Both the position numbers and the translations under genes were made by a program. A DNA stretch of 64,000 nucleotides, taken from contig NZ_VFMM01000001.1 of assembly GCF_006715085.1 (NCBI RefSeq), forward strand, positions 434,001 to 498,000. Direction: 5' to 3'. Shown in pieces: positions 43,135 to 50,377 of this stretch (the first letter of the stretch is position 1; each line of letters begins with the position of its first letter). The DNA comes from Kribbella jejuensis. Lineage in GTDB: Bacteria; Actinomycetota; Actinomycetes; Propionibacteriales; Kribbellaceae. The notes beneath the pieces are model-generated. The model was not told the origin of the DNA and did not search any database. It was given only the letters and a program-made list of their open reading frames with translations.

Positions 43135-44091
43135 ATGGAAGGCGAACTCGCGGACGAACTCCGCAACCCCGAACCCGATACCAGTTCCGATCGACACTGC
43201 ACACCCCCCGAGACACCCCTCGACGCTGCCCGACAGCATGTGCGGAACGGGCAACCTGAGCAGGCAGAAGCAATCTGGCGCAAGCTGATCAGCGAAGGAG
43301 GCGAGCTTGGCGACGAAGCTGCCGCAGACTACGCCGATCATGCACTCAGGCAGCAGCACGGTGACATCGAGATGGAGGTGATCGAGCGGAGGATCGCGGA
43401 GGGCGACACATCCCCGCTCACCTGGTACTGGGCGGGTTTGGTGCTCGAAAGGCGAGGCGAGCTGGTCGATGCGCTGGTTCGGTATTCCCAGGCAGTCGAC
43501 CACTTGACCACGGAAGAGATCGGCAGGTCGCCATGGACCCGTCTGATGGCGAGCAGCCGACGCAGGGTGAAATGGGTACTCGGGCTCGAACTCGATGGCA
43601 TCGACGCCATTGGCGAGGTCGGTGAGGTCGAAGAGGCAGACAGGTACTTCGACCTGCTTGATCTCCTGCGCACGCCGGCCGTGGTCAATGGGCAAGTACG
43701 AGTCTGGAGCCGGGCCGAGCTCGCCGAAGCCCGCGAATTCCGGCCCGGGCGGATCACTGCGGACAGCATCGAAGCCTACTACCGACAAGTCGAAGACGTA
43801 CTCCGCGAACACGGCGAACCCGTCGCCGTCGAGTTCTGGACCTTCGAGCTCTTCATGAACCGCGTCAACGCACTGCTAGCGAACCACGCCCACGACCTTC
43901 CGGAAGAGGAGCCGATCGAGGACGAGGCCGTCGGTGCCGTATGGCCGCCTGGACGCAATGAACCTTGTTGGTGCGGGTCCGCGAGGAAGTACAAGAAGTG
44001 CTGTGGCAGCGGCCATCCTTCCGGACGGCCGCAAGCGTGGGGACCCGCGGGTCTGCGGGCTGGGGCGGAGGTCGCGGTCGGTAGGGTGTGA
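43135..44091 (+). CDS. SEC-C motif protein with TPR-like N-terminus
   Basis: A 318-residue protein. The N-terminal half is made of helical repeats (LDAARQHVRNGQPEQAEAIW, SPLTWYWAGLVLERRGELVDAL). The C-terminus is a SEC-C zinc motif, PGRNEPCWCGSARKYKKCCG, as in SecA. Such stand-alone proteins are often linked to protein secretion or translation quality control, or have no known role. The ATG follows TACTTT (43122-43127) by seven bases (leaderless). Three bases separate it from the next gene, although that gene has its own -10 element. Confidence 0.8.
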   Translation: MEGELADELRNPEPDTSSDRHCTPPETPLDAARQHVRNGQPEQAEAIWRKLISEGGELGDEAAADYADHALRQQHGDIEMEVIERRIAEGDTSPLTWYWAGLVLERRGELVDALVRYSQAVDHLTTEEIGRSPWTRLMASSRRRVKWVLGLELDGIDAIGEVGEVEEADRYFDLLDLLRTPAVVNGQVRVWSRAELAEAREFRPGRITADSIEAYYRQVEDVLREHGEPVAVEFWTFELFMNRVNALLANHAHDLPEEEPIEDEAVGAVWPPGRNEPCWCGSARKYKKCCGSGHPSGRPQAWGPAGLRAGAEVAVGRV

Positions 44092-44094
44092 TTC

Positions 44095-44511
44095 ATGGCG
44101 GATGAGGAGTTTCGGGTTGAGGTTGTGCTTCGGGACGAGGGGCATCGGCTCACGTTCTGGGATCGGTTGCGGGCGTTGGACCTGGACGACGACGCTCAGA
44201 AGCGGCTCGGGAGTCAGGTGACGGTGACCCGGGACGGGGACCGGATGCTGATGTACACGCACACGCTCGAGGACGCTCAGGAGGCGGAGCGGACCGCGAA
44301 GGAGTTGGTGGCCGGCGAGCGGCTCGAGGCGACGTCGACCATTACCCGGTGGAATGCGGCTGAGCAGGACTGGACCGATCCGAGTGTTCCCGACGGACCG
44401 CATGACGCGGCCGGGGATGCGGCCAAGAACGCGGACATGGAGGTTCCGGACCCGCGGTACGTAGTGCTCCAGGCCTACAAGCCCGAGTTCCTTCGCGACC
44501 TCGGTCTCTAA
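44095..44511 (+). CDS. Hypothetical protein, acidic
   Basis: A 138-residue acidic cytoplasmic protein (FRVEVVLRDEG, VTRDGDRMLMYTHTLEDAQEAER, WTDPSVPDGP). No family is assigned; the N-terminal part reads like a small alpha/beta fold that packs a helix of A, E and K residues. The ATG follows TAGGGT (44082-44087) by seven bases, so it may be leaderless even though it lies three bases after the SEC-C stop. GC-rich codon use fits a resident gene. Confidence 0.7.
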   Translation: MADEEFRVEVVLRDEGHRLTFWDRLRALDLDDDAQKRLGSQVTVTRDGDRMLMYTHTLEDAQEAERTAKELVAGERLEATSTITRWNAAEQDWTDPSVPDGPHDAAGDAAKNADMEVPDPRYVVLQAYKPEFLRDLGL

Positions 44512-44697
44512 GCGCCCCGAGTCGGCAGTTCAGCGAGAGAGTTCGGTGCTCAGGTGAGTGCATCGAGGTGCTTCATCGGGGTACGTGATCGGTGGGCTCG
44601 ATCGGTGGGCTTGATGCGGAGCATCCTGGGCGTTGAGCGAGTGCGAGGTGCGTGACTGGGCGCCCGAAAGTGGCGTCGAGCTTCAGGCCTCGGGGCA

Positions 44698-45603
44698 CTA
44701 GAGCTTTAGTGAGGTGAAGCGGGCCGAGAGATCGTCGATCCACTCGGGCGGGGTTCGGTGGTCCGGTAGCGGGACGCCGGCTTCACTGCGCCAGAGCGCG
44801 TCGCCGAGGGCAGTGCGTAGGTGCCAGGCCATGACGCGTGCAGGATCCAGTGTGTGGCCGGTGTCCTCGCGGTAGTGGTGCATGGTTGCCGTGACTAGCT
44901 CGACCCCAGGGCCTGTCCCGGGGAGGGCGCGGAGGTCGTACTCGGGCTCGGCGAGGCCTGCTGTTTCGAGGTCGACGATCGCGCGGAGCTGGTCGCCGTA
45001 CCAGATCTGGTTGCCGCCGTGCAGGTCGGCGTGGACGAGTACTGGCGGGCGCGGAGTCGACAGGACGCTGTCCGTCCAGTCGCACCAGCGGATTACCGTC
45101 TCTCGCTGTTCCGGGCGGACCCACTTGCCGAACTGATCACGCAACGTGTCGGTCGTCGCGGGCTGGAGCGGCGCCGGCGGGACGTCACCGACACGGTCGA
45201 GCGACTGGTGTAACGAGCAGAGGAAGTGAGCAAGCTGACGGCCGGCCTTGTCCCGGTCGATCGAGTCGATGATCTCGAACAGCGACCGCCCCGGAACGAG
45301 CTCCGTCACCAGCAACAGCGGATCGGTGCTGCTCGCAACCACCTTCGGGAGGTACGGGACGGCCGGTTCGCGGCTCAGCGCGTCGAGTACGGCGATCTCG
45401 TGCGCGAGGCGTAGGGCCGCGGGGCGGGACCACGCGAACTTGACGAAGTACCGGTTGCCGAGGACGGCGCTTGATGACCACCATGTCGGTTCGTCCTTGT
45501 TGACCAGTTCGCGCGGGACGATTGGGAGATCGCTCAGGTCGGGCACAACTCGTCGTACCGCCTCGGCGATCGCCGCCGGGGAGTACTCGTCGAGCCACCT
45601 CAC
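44698..45603 (-). CDS. Aminoglycoside phosphotransferase (APH) family protein
   Basis: A 301-residue kinase-like protein. NRYFVKFAWSRPAAL holds the ATP-binding lysine, LLVTELVPGRSLFEII is the hinge, VLVHADLHGGNQIWY is the Brenner motif with the catalytic aspartate and asparagine, and AIVDLETAGLAEPEYDL carries the metal aspartate. The family phosphorylates antibiotics, choline or other small molecules; the substrate is unknown. The start is GTG 45603; CAGACT lies six bases upstream. It shares an 18-base divergent promoter with the GNAT gene. Frame continuing upstream to 46437 is antisense to GNAT and not credible. Confidence 0.88.
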   Translation of the reverse strand: MRWLDEYSPAAIAEAVRRVVPDLSDLPIVPRELVNKDEPTWWSSSAVLGNRYFVKFAWSRPAALRLAHEIAVLDALSREPAVPYLPKVVASSTDPLLLVTELVPGRSLFEIIDSIDRDKAGRQLAHFLCSLHQSLDRVGDVPPAPLQPATTDTLRDQFGKWVRPEQRETVIRWCDWTDSVLSTPRPPVLVHADLHGGNQIWYGDQLRAIVDLETAGLAEPEYDLRALPGTGPGVELVTATMHHYREDTGHTLDPARVMAWHLRTALGDALWRSEAGVPLPDHRTPPEWIDDLSARFTSLKL

Positions 45604-45621
45604 GTGCCTAGTCTGGCAGGC
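45604..45621. promoter_or_regulatory. Bidirectional leaderless promoter, 18 bp
   Basis: The start codons at 45603 (minus) and 45622 (plus) are only 18 bases apart. TAGTCT (45609-45614, plus, seven bases before ATG) and CAGACT (45615-45610, minus, six bases before GTG) overlap on the same near-symmetric core, so one site seems to serve both directions. Confidence 0.65.
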
Positions 45622-46254
45622 ATGGATGTCACGTTGCGGCCTGTGGTGGAAGACGACCTGCCATTGCTTCAGCGGTTCGCGGTTGAGCCGTGGCTGATCG
45701 GGCTCGACTGGAACGGATACCGGGACCCGCAGGCACCCGTACGTCGGTTCGCCGAGGACGGCTTCCTCGGCAAGGAGGACGGCCGCCTGATGGTCCAGAT
45801 CAGGTCCGCGACCGCGGAACCCGAGGCCGTGGGGCCAGAGGCGATCGGGACCGAGGCCGCGGGGCCTCAGGCGGTGGGAGGCGGGGTGGTCGGGGTTGAG
45901 ACGGTGGGGTTTGTGACGTGGCGGGCTGGGTCGTTTGATGGGCGGACGCCTTATTGGGAGATCGGGATTGCGTTGTTGCCGGAGTATCGGGGGCGGGGGA
46001 TCGGGTGGCGGGCGCAGGCGGTGTTGACGACGTACCTGTTCGAGCACACGCCGGTGCAGCGGATCCAGGCGGCGACGCATCCGGAGAACATTGCGGAGCA
46101 GAAGGCCTTGGAGAAGGCTGGTTTCAGGCTTGAGGGCGTGATCCGCGGGTGCGAGTTCCGGGCCGGGAAGCTGCGTGACGGGTATCTGTACAGCCGGCTG
46201 CGCAAGGATCCGGAGCCCGAGCTCGGCAACGGCTCGGTGACAGGAACCCGTTAA
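45622..46254 (+). CDS. GNAT family N-acetyltransferase with pentapeptide repeat insert
   Basis: A 210-residue acetyltransferase: VTLRPVVEDDLPLLQRF, ETVGFVTWRAG, WEIGIALLPEYRGRGIGWRAQ (acetyl-CoA loop RGRGIG), and HPENIAEQKALEKAGF. It resembles RimJ/RimL-type enzymes acetylating protein termini or small molecules. Residues about 68-97, between strands, form six pentapeptide repeats (EAVGP-like), absent from the usual family. The C-terminal 20 residues are coded by the first unit of a 69-bp tandem array. The ATG at 45622 follows TAGTCT by seven bases. Divergent from the phosphotransferase. Confidence 0.88.
   Translation: MDVTLRPVVEDDLPLLQRFAVEPWLIGLDWNGYRDPQAPVRRFAEDGFLGKEDGRLMVQIRSATAEPEAVGPEAIGTEAAGPQAVGGGVVGVETVGFVTWRAGSFDGRTPYWEIGIALLPEYRGRGIGWRAQAVLTTYLFEHTPVQRIQAATHPENIAEQKALEKAGFRLEGVIRGCEFRAGKLRDGYLYSRLRKDPEPELGNGSVTGTR
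45823..45912 (+). repeat. 15-bp tandem repeats inside the GNAT gene
   Basis: Six in-frame units of 15 bases starting every 15 bases from 45823, coding E-A-V/I/A-G-P/T-like pentapeptides that decay toward the right. Confidence 0.75.
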
Positions 46255-46470
46255 GCCCGGCGCCGGCTGCGCGATGATCCGGAGCCTGAGCTCGACGACG
46301 GTTCGGTGACAGGAACCCGTTAAGCCCGGCGCCGGCTGCGCGGCGATCCGGAGCCTGGGCTCGGCGACGGTTCGGTGACGGGAAGGCGTTAAAGGCCGGC
46401 GCCGGCTGCGCGAGGATCCGGAGCCTGGGCTCGGCAACGGTTCGGTGACGGGGAGGCGTTAAAGGCCGGC
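46193..46470 (+). repeat. 69-70 bp tandem array at the GNAT 3' end, four units
   Basis: Units start at 46193, 46262, 46331 and 46401 with GCCGGCTGCGC. Unit 1 codes the last residues of the GNAT protein and its stop; units 2-4 repeat that end including the in-frame style R-D-D-P-E-P-E-L code and a TAA. Units 1 and 2 are closest to each other, as are 3 and 4 (CGTTAAAGG variant). The array fills most of the 308 bases between the GNAT and L,D-transpeptidase genes. Confidence 0.9.
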
Positions 46471-46562
46471 GGAGGAACTGTTGCGGATTAGTCTCGGCGG
46501 GTCGCTGCACGCTTACGCGGCGTGGTTCTGCGACGCTGAAAAAGCTGAGGAGAGGGGAATCC

Positions 46563-47354
46563 GTGTCTCGTCGACGTGGTCTCGTAGCCGCCGCCGTCGT
46601 GTTGTCGTTCGTCCTGGCCGGTTGCTCGGACGTGGCCGCGAGCGAGACGACACCCTCCCCCACGCGGGCGTCCAGCAGCAGTTCACCCAGCACGACGCCC
46701 AGTACGACGACCAGCCCGAAGCCGACGCCGACGCCGACGCCGACGGTCAAGCCCACGCCGAAGCCCAGAGTGAAGCAGAAGCCGGAGTACTACGCGCTCC
46801 GGGTCGAACGGCAGCTCGACAAGCTCGGGTACCCGGTCGGCGACATCGACGGCGACATCACCGCCCGCGCCAAGCAGGCGCTGTGCGCGTGGCGCGAGAC
46901 CCACGGCATGCCGGTCAGCCGGGCCGGCCTGACGCTCGACGACGCGTACTCGGTGCTGAACGCAACGAGCCGGCCGACGCCGACCCGTGAACCCGGGATC
47001 TACGTGAACAAGACCTGCCAGATCCTGTACCAAATCGTTGGCAAGACCTACAAGCGGATCGTCTGGATCTCGACCGGCGGTCCCGGGTACGAGACCCCGA
47101 ACCGGACCGGCAAGGTCTGGCGCAAGTGGGCCGGCGCGCACGAGAGCAGCCTGTACGAGGACGCGTACATGTACGACTCCCTGTACTTCCTGAAGGACCG
47201 GCCGGGGATCGCGCTGCACGGGTCGCGCGTGAACTCCCTCGTCAAGCCGTACCCGGCCAGCCACCGCTGCGTCCGAGTCCTCCGCCCCGAGATCCATGAG
47301 ATCTTCGAAGACACCCCGATCGGGACGAAGGTCCAGATCTACGGCGAGTACTAG
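46563..47354 (+). CDS. L,D-transpeptidase family lipoprotein
   Basis: A 263-residue exported protein. The signal peptide ends in a lipobox (FVLAGCSD, cysteine about 21), followed by a Ser/Thr/Pro-rich linker to residue 70. A peptidoglycan-binding repeat (ALRVERQLDKLGYPVGDIDGDI) leads to a YkuD catalytic domain: GIALHGSRV and SHRCVRVL with the nucleophile cysteine. The usual motif is SHGCVR; here the glycine is arginine, a noticeable change. The family makes 3-3 cross-links in peptidoglycan. GAGAGGGG precedes the GTG start. The next lipoprotein gene begins at the very next base. Confidence 0.85.
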   Translation: MSRRRGLVAAAVVLSFVLAGCSDVAASETTPSPTRASSSSSPSTTPSTTTSPKPTPTPTPTVKPTPKPRVKQKPEYYALRVERQLDKLGYPVGDIDGDITARAKQALCAWRETHGMPVSRAGLTLDDAYSVLNATSRPTPTREPGIYVNKTCQILYQIVGKTYKRIVWISTGGPGYETPNRTGKVWRKWAGAHESSLYEDAYMYDSLYFLKDRPGIALHGSRVNSLVKPYPASHRCVRVLRPEIHEIFEDTPIGTKVQIYGEY

Positions 47355-48023
47355 GTGCTGCGCCGCCTCGCACTGGTCGGCGTACTAGTCCTCACCGCCT
47401 GCACCGCCCAACCGGATCGACCAGCTCCTACGCCGACCCCGACGGTCGCCCCGCTGACGGTCGCCCAGGCGACGAAGGCCGCGCTGAGGGTGGCCGACTT
47501 GCCGAAGGGGTGGGATGGCGGCATCGCGCCCGATCCGATTCCTACACTTCGTCTGCCGATCACGTACGACCCGGCGGGCTGCAGGTTGCTGCGCGATCCC
47601 CTGCGCGACCGGGAGGCACCTACGACGAGCGTGCGAGGTCAGTACGTTCTCCGTGGCGACAGTCCGAGCGATGACAAGGATGCCACCGAGGTGATCGCGT
47701 CGTGGTCGTCGCCGCAGCTTCCACTGCTGCGCAGCATCACCGATGCCTTGCCGCTGTGCAGGACCTACAGCGGATCACTGGACGGCTCGTCCTTCAAGCT
47801 GTTCGCGCGGCAACTTCCGGTGCGCGGTTTGCGCGACGGGATCGCCTTGCGGTTCGGCGACCCGGATGATCCCAAGCTGAAGTCCGGCACCTACTCCGCG
47901 TACGTCGTCAGAGGCGGCACCGTGCTGGCGCTGAGAGCCGACAGCGACACGTTCCCCACGGACGCCGCCTTTGCCCAGTTCGTGACGACGGCGGTTGCCC
48001 GCCTCGACGCCGCGGTTGGTTGA
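47355..48023 (+). CDS. Hypothetical lipoprotein
   Basis: A 222-residue lipoprotein: signal peptide RRLALVGVLVLTACTAQ with lipobox cysteine near residue 16, a Pro/Thr linker, and a soluble domain with VAQATKAALRVADLPKGWDG and conserved-looking cysteines (GCRLL, LCRTY). It resembles the sensor-like lipoproteins common in mycobacteria and nocardioids, but no family name is sure. Its GTG directly follows the transpeptidase stop codon, so the two are one operon and may act together at the cell wall. Confidence 0.75.
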   Translation: MLRRLALVGVLVLTACTAQPDRPAPTPTPTVAPLTVAQATKAALRVADLPKGWDGGIAPDPIPTLRLPITYDPAGCRLLRDPLRDREAPTTSVRGQYVLRGDSPSDDKDATEVIASWSSPQLPLLRSITDALPLCRTYSGSLDGSSFKLFARQLPVRGLRDGIALRFGDPDDPKLKSGTYSAYVVRGGTVLALRADSDTFPTDAAFAQFVTTAVARLDAAVG

Positions 48024-48030
48024 GTGGGGG

Positions 48031-48276
48031 CTACCAGGTGAAGTCCTGGGGGTTCTTTTGGGTTTCTTTGCGGAGGGCTTCCAGGTCTGCGGCGAAGAGT
48101 TTGGTGAGGCCGCAGTTGAGGCAGGCTACTGCCGCCAGGGGTGAGAGGGGGCGGGACCAGAGGTTGCGGCCGATCGGGTGGATGCCTACTGCTTGCTGGC
48201 TGGTGACTTCGAGGTTGCCGACTTGCTGGCCGCCGCAGTTCTCGCAGGGGGGCATGGTCGACGCGGGTTGACTCAT
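48031..48276 (-). CDS. Small zinc-ribbon protein
   Basis: An 81-residue protein with CENCGG at the N-terminus and CLNCGL near residue 55, a four-cysteine zinc ribbon, and a charged C-terminal tail (ADLEALRKETQK). Such proteins bind nucleic acid or protein partners; the role is unknown. The ATG at 48276 has GTAGGAC upstream. It converges on the lipoprotein gene with an eight-base gap. Confidence 0.75.
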   Translation of the reverse strand: MSQPASTMPPCENCGGQQVGNLEVTSQQAVGIHPIGRNLWSRPLSPLAAVACLNCGLTKLFAADLEALRKETQKNPQDFTW

Positions 48277-48310
48277 GTCCTACACCTATCACTGCGGCGG
48301 CCGAGGCTGG

Positions 48311-50335
48311 TTACACCGGCAGGTTCCACTTCTGGGGATCGAGACCGTTGCAGTCGTAGATTTGGAGTTTGGTGCCGTCGGCGGTGGCGCCGCTAGGGCT
48401 GTCCAGGCAGCGGCCGGACTGTGGGTTCAGGAGCGAGCCGTTCGGCTGGGGTTGCCAGATCTGGCCGCCGGCTGGGCCGCAGTCCCAGAGCTGGACCTTG
48501 GTGAAGTTCGCCGTACCGTTGCCGACGATGTCCAGGCACTTGCCGAAGGCATGGATCTTGCCGTCGGTGGTCATCGTCCACTGTTGCCCTGGTACGCCGT
48601 TGCAGGTCCACAACTGTACGGCGTTCCCGCTCGTCGGCGTGTTCGTGTCGACGTCCACGCACTTGCCCGCCGCGGCCGGTCCGGTGATCGGGCCGGTCGG
48701 GAAGCCCGGCAGGTTCCACTTCTGGGGATCGAGACCGTTGCAGTCGTAGATCTGCAGCTTGGTACCGTCCGCCGTCGCGCCGCCAGGACTGTCGAGACAG
48801 CGACCGGACTGCGGATTCAGTAGCGCACCGTTGGCCTGCGCACGCCATTGCTGGCCGCCGGCAGGGCCGCAGTCCCAGAGCTGGACCTTGGTGAAGTTCG
48901 CCGTACCGTTCCCGACGATGTCCAGGCACTTGCCGAACGCGCGGACCGTCCCGTCGGCCATGATTGTCCATTGCTGACCAGGTACGCCGCTACACGTGTA
49001 CAACTGCGCCGCGTTGCCGTTGACCGCGGTGTTGTGGTCGACGTCGAGGCACTTGCCGGCGGTCGCGGGTCCGGTGATCGCGCCGGTCGGACCGCCCACG
49101 GCTCCGGTGCCGAAGCGGACCTGGCACTGGTTCCCGGTACCGAGCCAGGTCGCGGCCAGGTACAGGAACGACGTACCGTCGATCGACGGCACGATCGGTG
49201 AGCTGTACCCGGGACAGCTTGGCACCCCGGTCGCGTACCCGCCCGTCGGGTTGACGTTGACCGGCGCCTCCAGCTCCGTCCAGCTTCCGGAGCCGAGCGA
49301 TGTGTTTGCCAACAGCACCGATCCGGACTCGGCCATCACCGCCTTGTTTCCGGTCGGTCCGGTGACGACGCGTTGTCCGGACAGGAGCAGCGTGCCGTTG
49401 GGTCCGCCGCCCGGGATCCAGGCGACGTACGGCGTGTGCAGCAGGTGGCGGCCGTCGCTGGTCTGGGCCAGCGTCCCGGGGTTGTCGGTCGGCGACCAGT
49501 TGAGACCGTCGGGACTGGTCTTGAGGTAGACCTCGCACGCGTGGTCGGCGTTGGTCGCGTCGCGGCACAACTCGTACGACATGACGAACTGGCCGTTCGG
49601 TAGCGCGGTGACGATCGACATACCGGGGCGGGCGAGGTTGTCGGCCGGGAACGCGACGTCCGGGGTGATGTTCGCACTCCAGGTTACGCCGCCGTTGGTC
49701 GAGGTGTAGTGGCCGATGATCTGGTTGTTGGTGGGTGAGCCGGCTGGACGCTCATCGGAGATGAAGCAGGCCAGGGTGTTGTTCGGGGCGAGCAGGAACC
49801 ACGGTTCCCAGATGCCGGCGCCGATGGTGTTCGGGAGGCCGCTGGTCTGCGTGCAGTTGGACAGGTACTGCCAGCTGGCGCCGTGATCGGTGCTCTTGAA
49901 CACCTCGATCTTCTGCGCGGTGAAGTTGCCCTCCACCCAGGCGGTGCCGGCGGCGAGCAGGTCGCCCGCGTTCAAGCCGTTCGCGGTGCGCGGTACTTCG
50001 TAGATGACCGGTGCGCCGAGGCCCCAGCCGGCCGTGTGCGAGGTGATCGTGCTGATCGGGTTCGCGCCGAACGTCGCGCCGCCGTCGGTACTGCGGAAGA
50101 TCGGGAAGCTGCTCGGTCCGGATTCGTTGCGTCGGGCAAAGGTCGCGAGGACGGTGTGGCCCGCGTTGCCGTCGTGGTCGAGGCGGATCGCGCGCGGGTA
50201 GCTGGCGTCGGCGTTCGGGTAGGTGGACAGGTTCGGGCTGTAGAGCACGTTGCCAGGCGGTGCGGCGGCGGCCGGGACAACAACCAGTGCGGCGACGATC
50301 AGAGTCAGGATTGCCAACAATCGGCGGATGGACAT
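48311..50335 (-). CDS. Secreted sialidase-like (BNR) protein with two ricin-type lectin domains
   Basis: A 674-residue secreted protein. The signal peptide runs to about PAAAAPPG. Residues 30-400 form a six-bladed propeller of the exo-alpha-sialidase type with Asp-box repeats FRSTDGGATF, FKSTDHGASW, YTSTNGGVTW and SPDGLNW. Two ricin-B beta-trefoil domains follow (about 410-535 and 545-674), each with CLD or CVD and QxW repeats, and they are near-identical duplicates even in DNA. It should cut or bind exopolysaccharide outside the cell. It follows the GH2 gene by 42 bases and is probably the last gene of the LacI-controlled operon. Confidence 0.85.
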   Translation of the reverse strand: MSIRRLLAILTLIVAALVVVPAAAAPPGNVLYSPNLSTYPNADASYPRAIRLDHDGNAGHTVLATFARRNESGPSSFPIFRSTDGGATFGANPISTITSHTAGWGLGAPVIYEVPRTANGLNAGDLLAAGTAWVEGNFTAQKIEVFKSTDHGASWQYLSNCTQTSGLPNTIGAGIWEPWFLLAPNNTLACFISDERPAGSPTNNQIIGHYTSTNGGVTWSANITPDVAFPADNLARPGMSIVTALPNGQFVMSYELCRDATNADHACEVYLKTSPDGLNWSPTDNPGTLAQTSDGRHLLHTPYVAWIPGGGPNGTLLLSGQRVVTGPTGNKAVMAESGSVLLANTSLGSGSWTELEAPVNVNPTGGYATGVPSCPGYSSPIVPSIDGTSFLYLAATWLGTGNQCQVRFGTGAVGGPTGAITGPATAGKCLDVDHNTAVNGNAAQLYTCSGVPGQQWTIMADGTVRAFGKCLDIVGNGTANFTKVQLWDCGPAGGQQWRAQANGALLNPQSGRCLDSPGGATADGTKLQIYDCNGLDPQKWNLPGFPTGPITGPAAAGKCVDVDTNTPTSGNAVQLWTCNGVPGQQWTMTTDGKIHAFGKCLDIVGNGTANFTKVQLWDCGPAGGQIWQPQPNGSLLNPQSGRCLDSPSGATADGTKLQIYDCNGLDPQKWNLPV

Positions 50336-50377
50336 GAAACCTCCTCGGACGAAGGGCGGTGGTTCGAGAAGTGCTGA

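Noticed and set aside
44698..46437. Phosphotransferase extended by 278 residues upstream
   Set aside because: The extension is antisense to the GNAT gene and the tandem array; family homology begins at the GTG at 45603.
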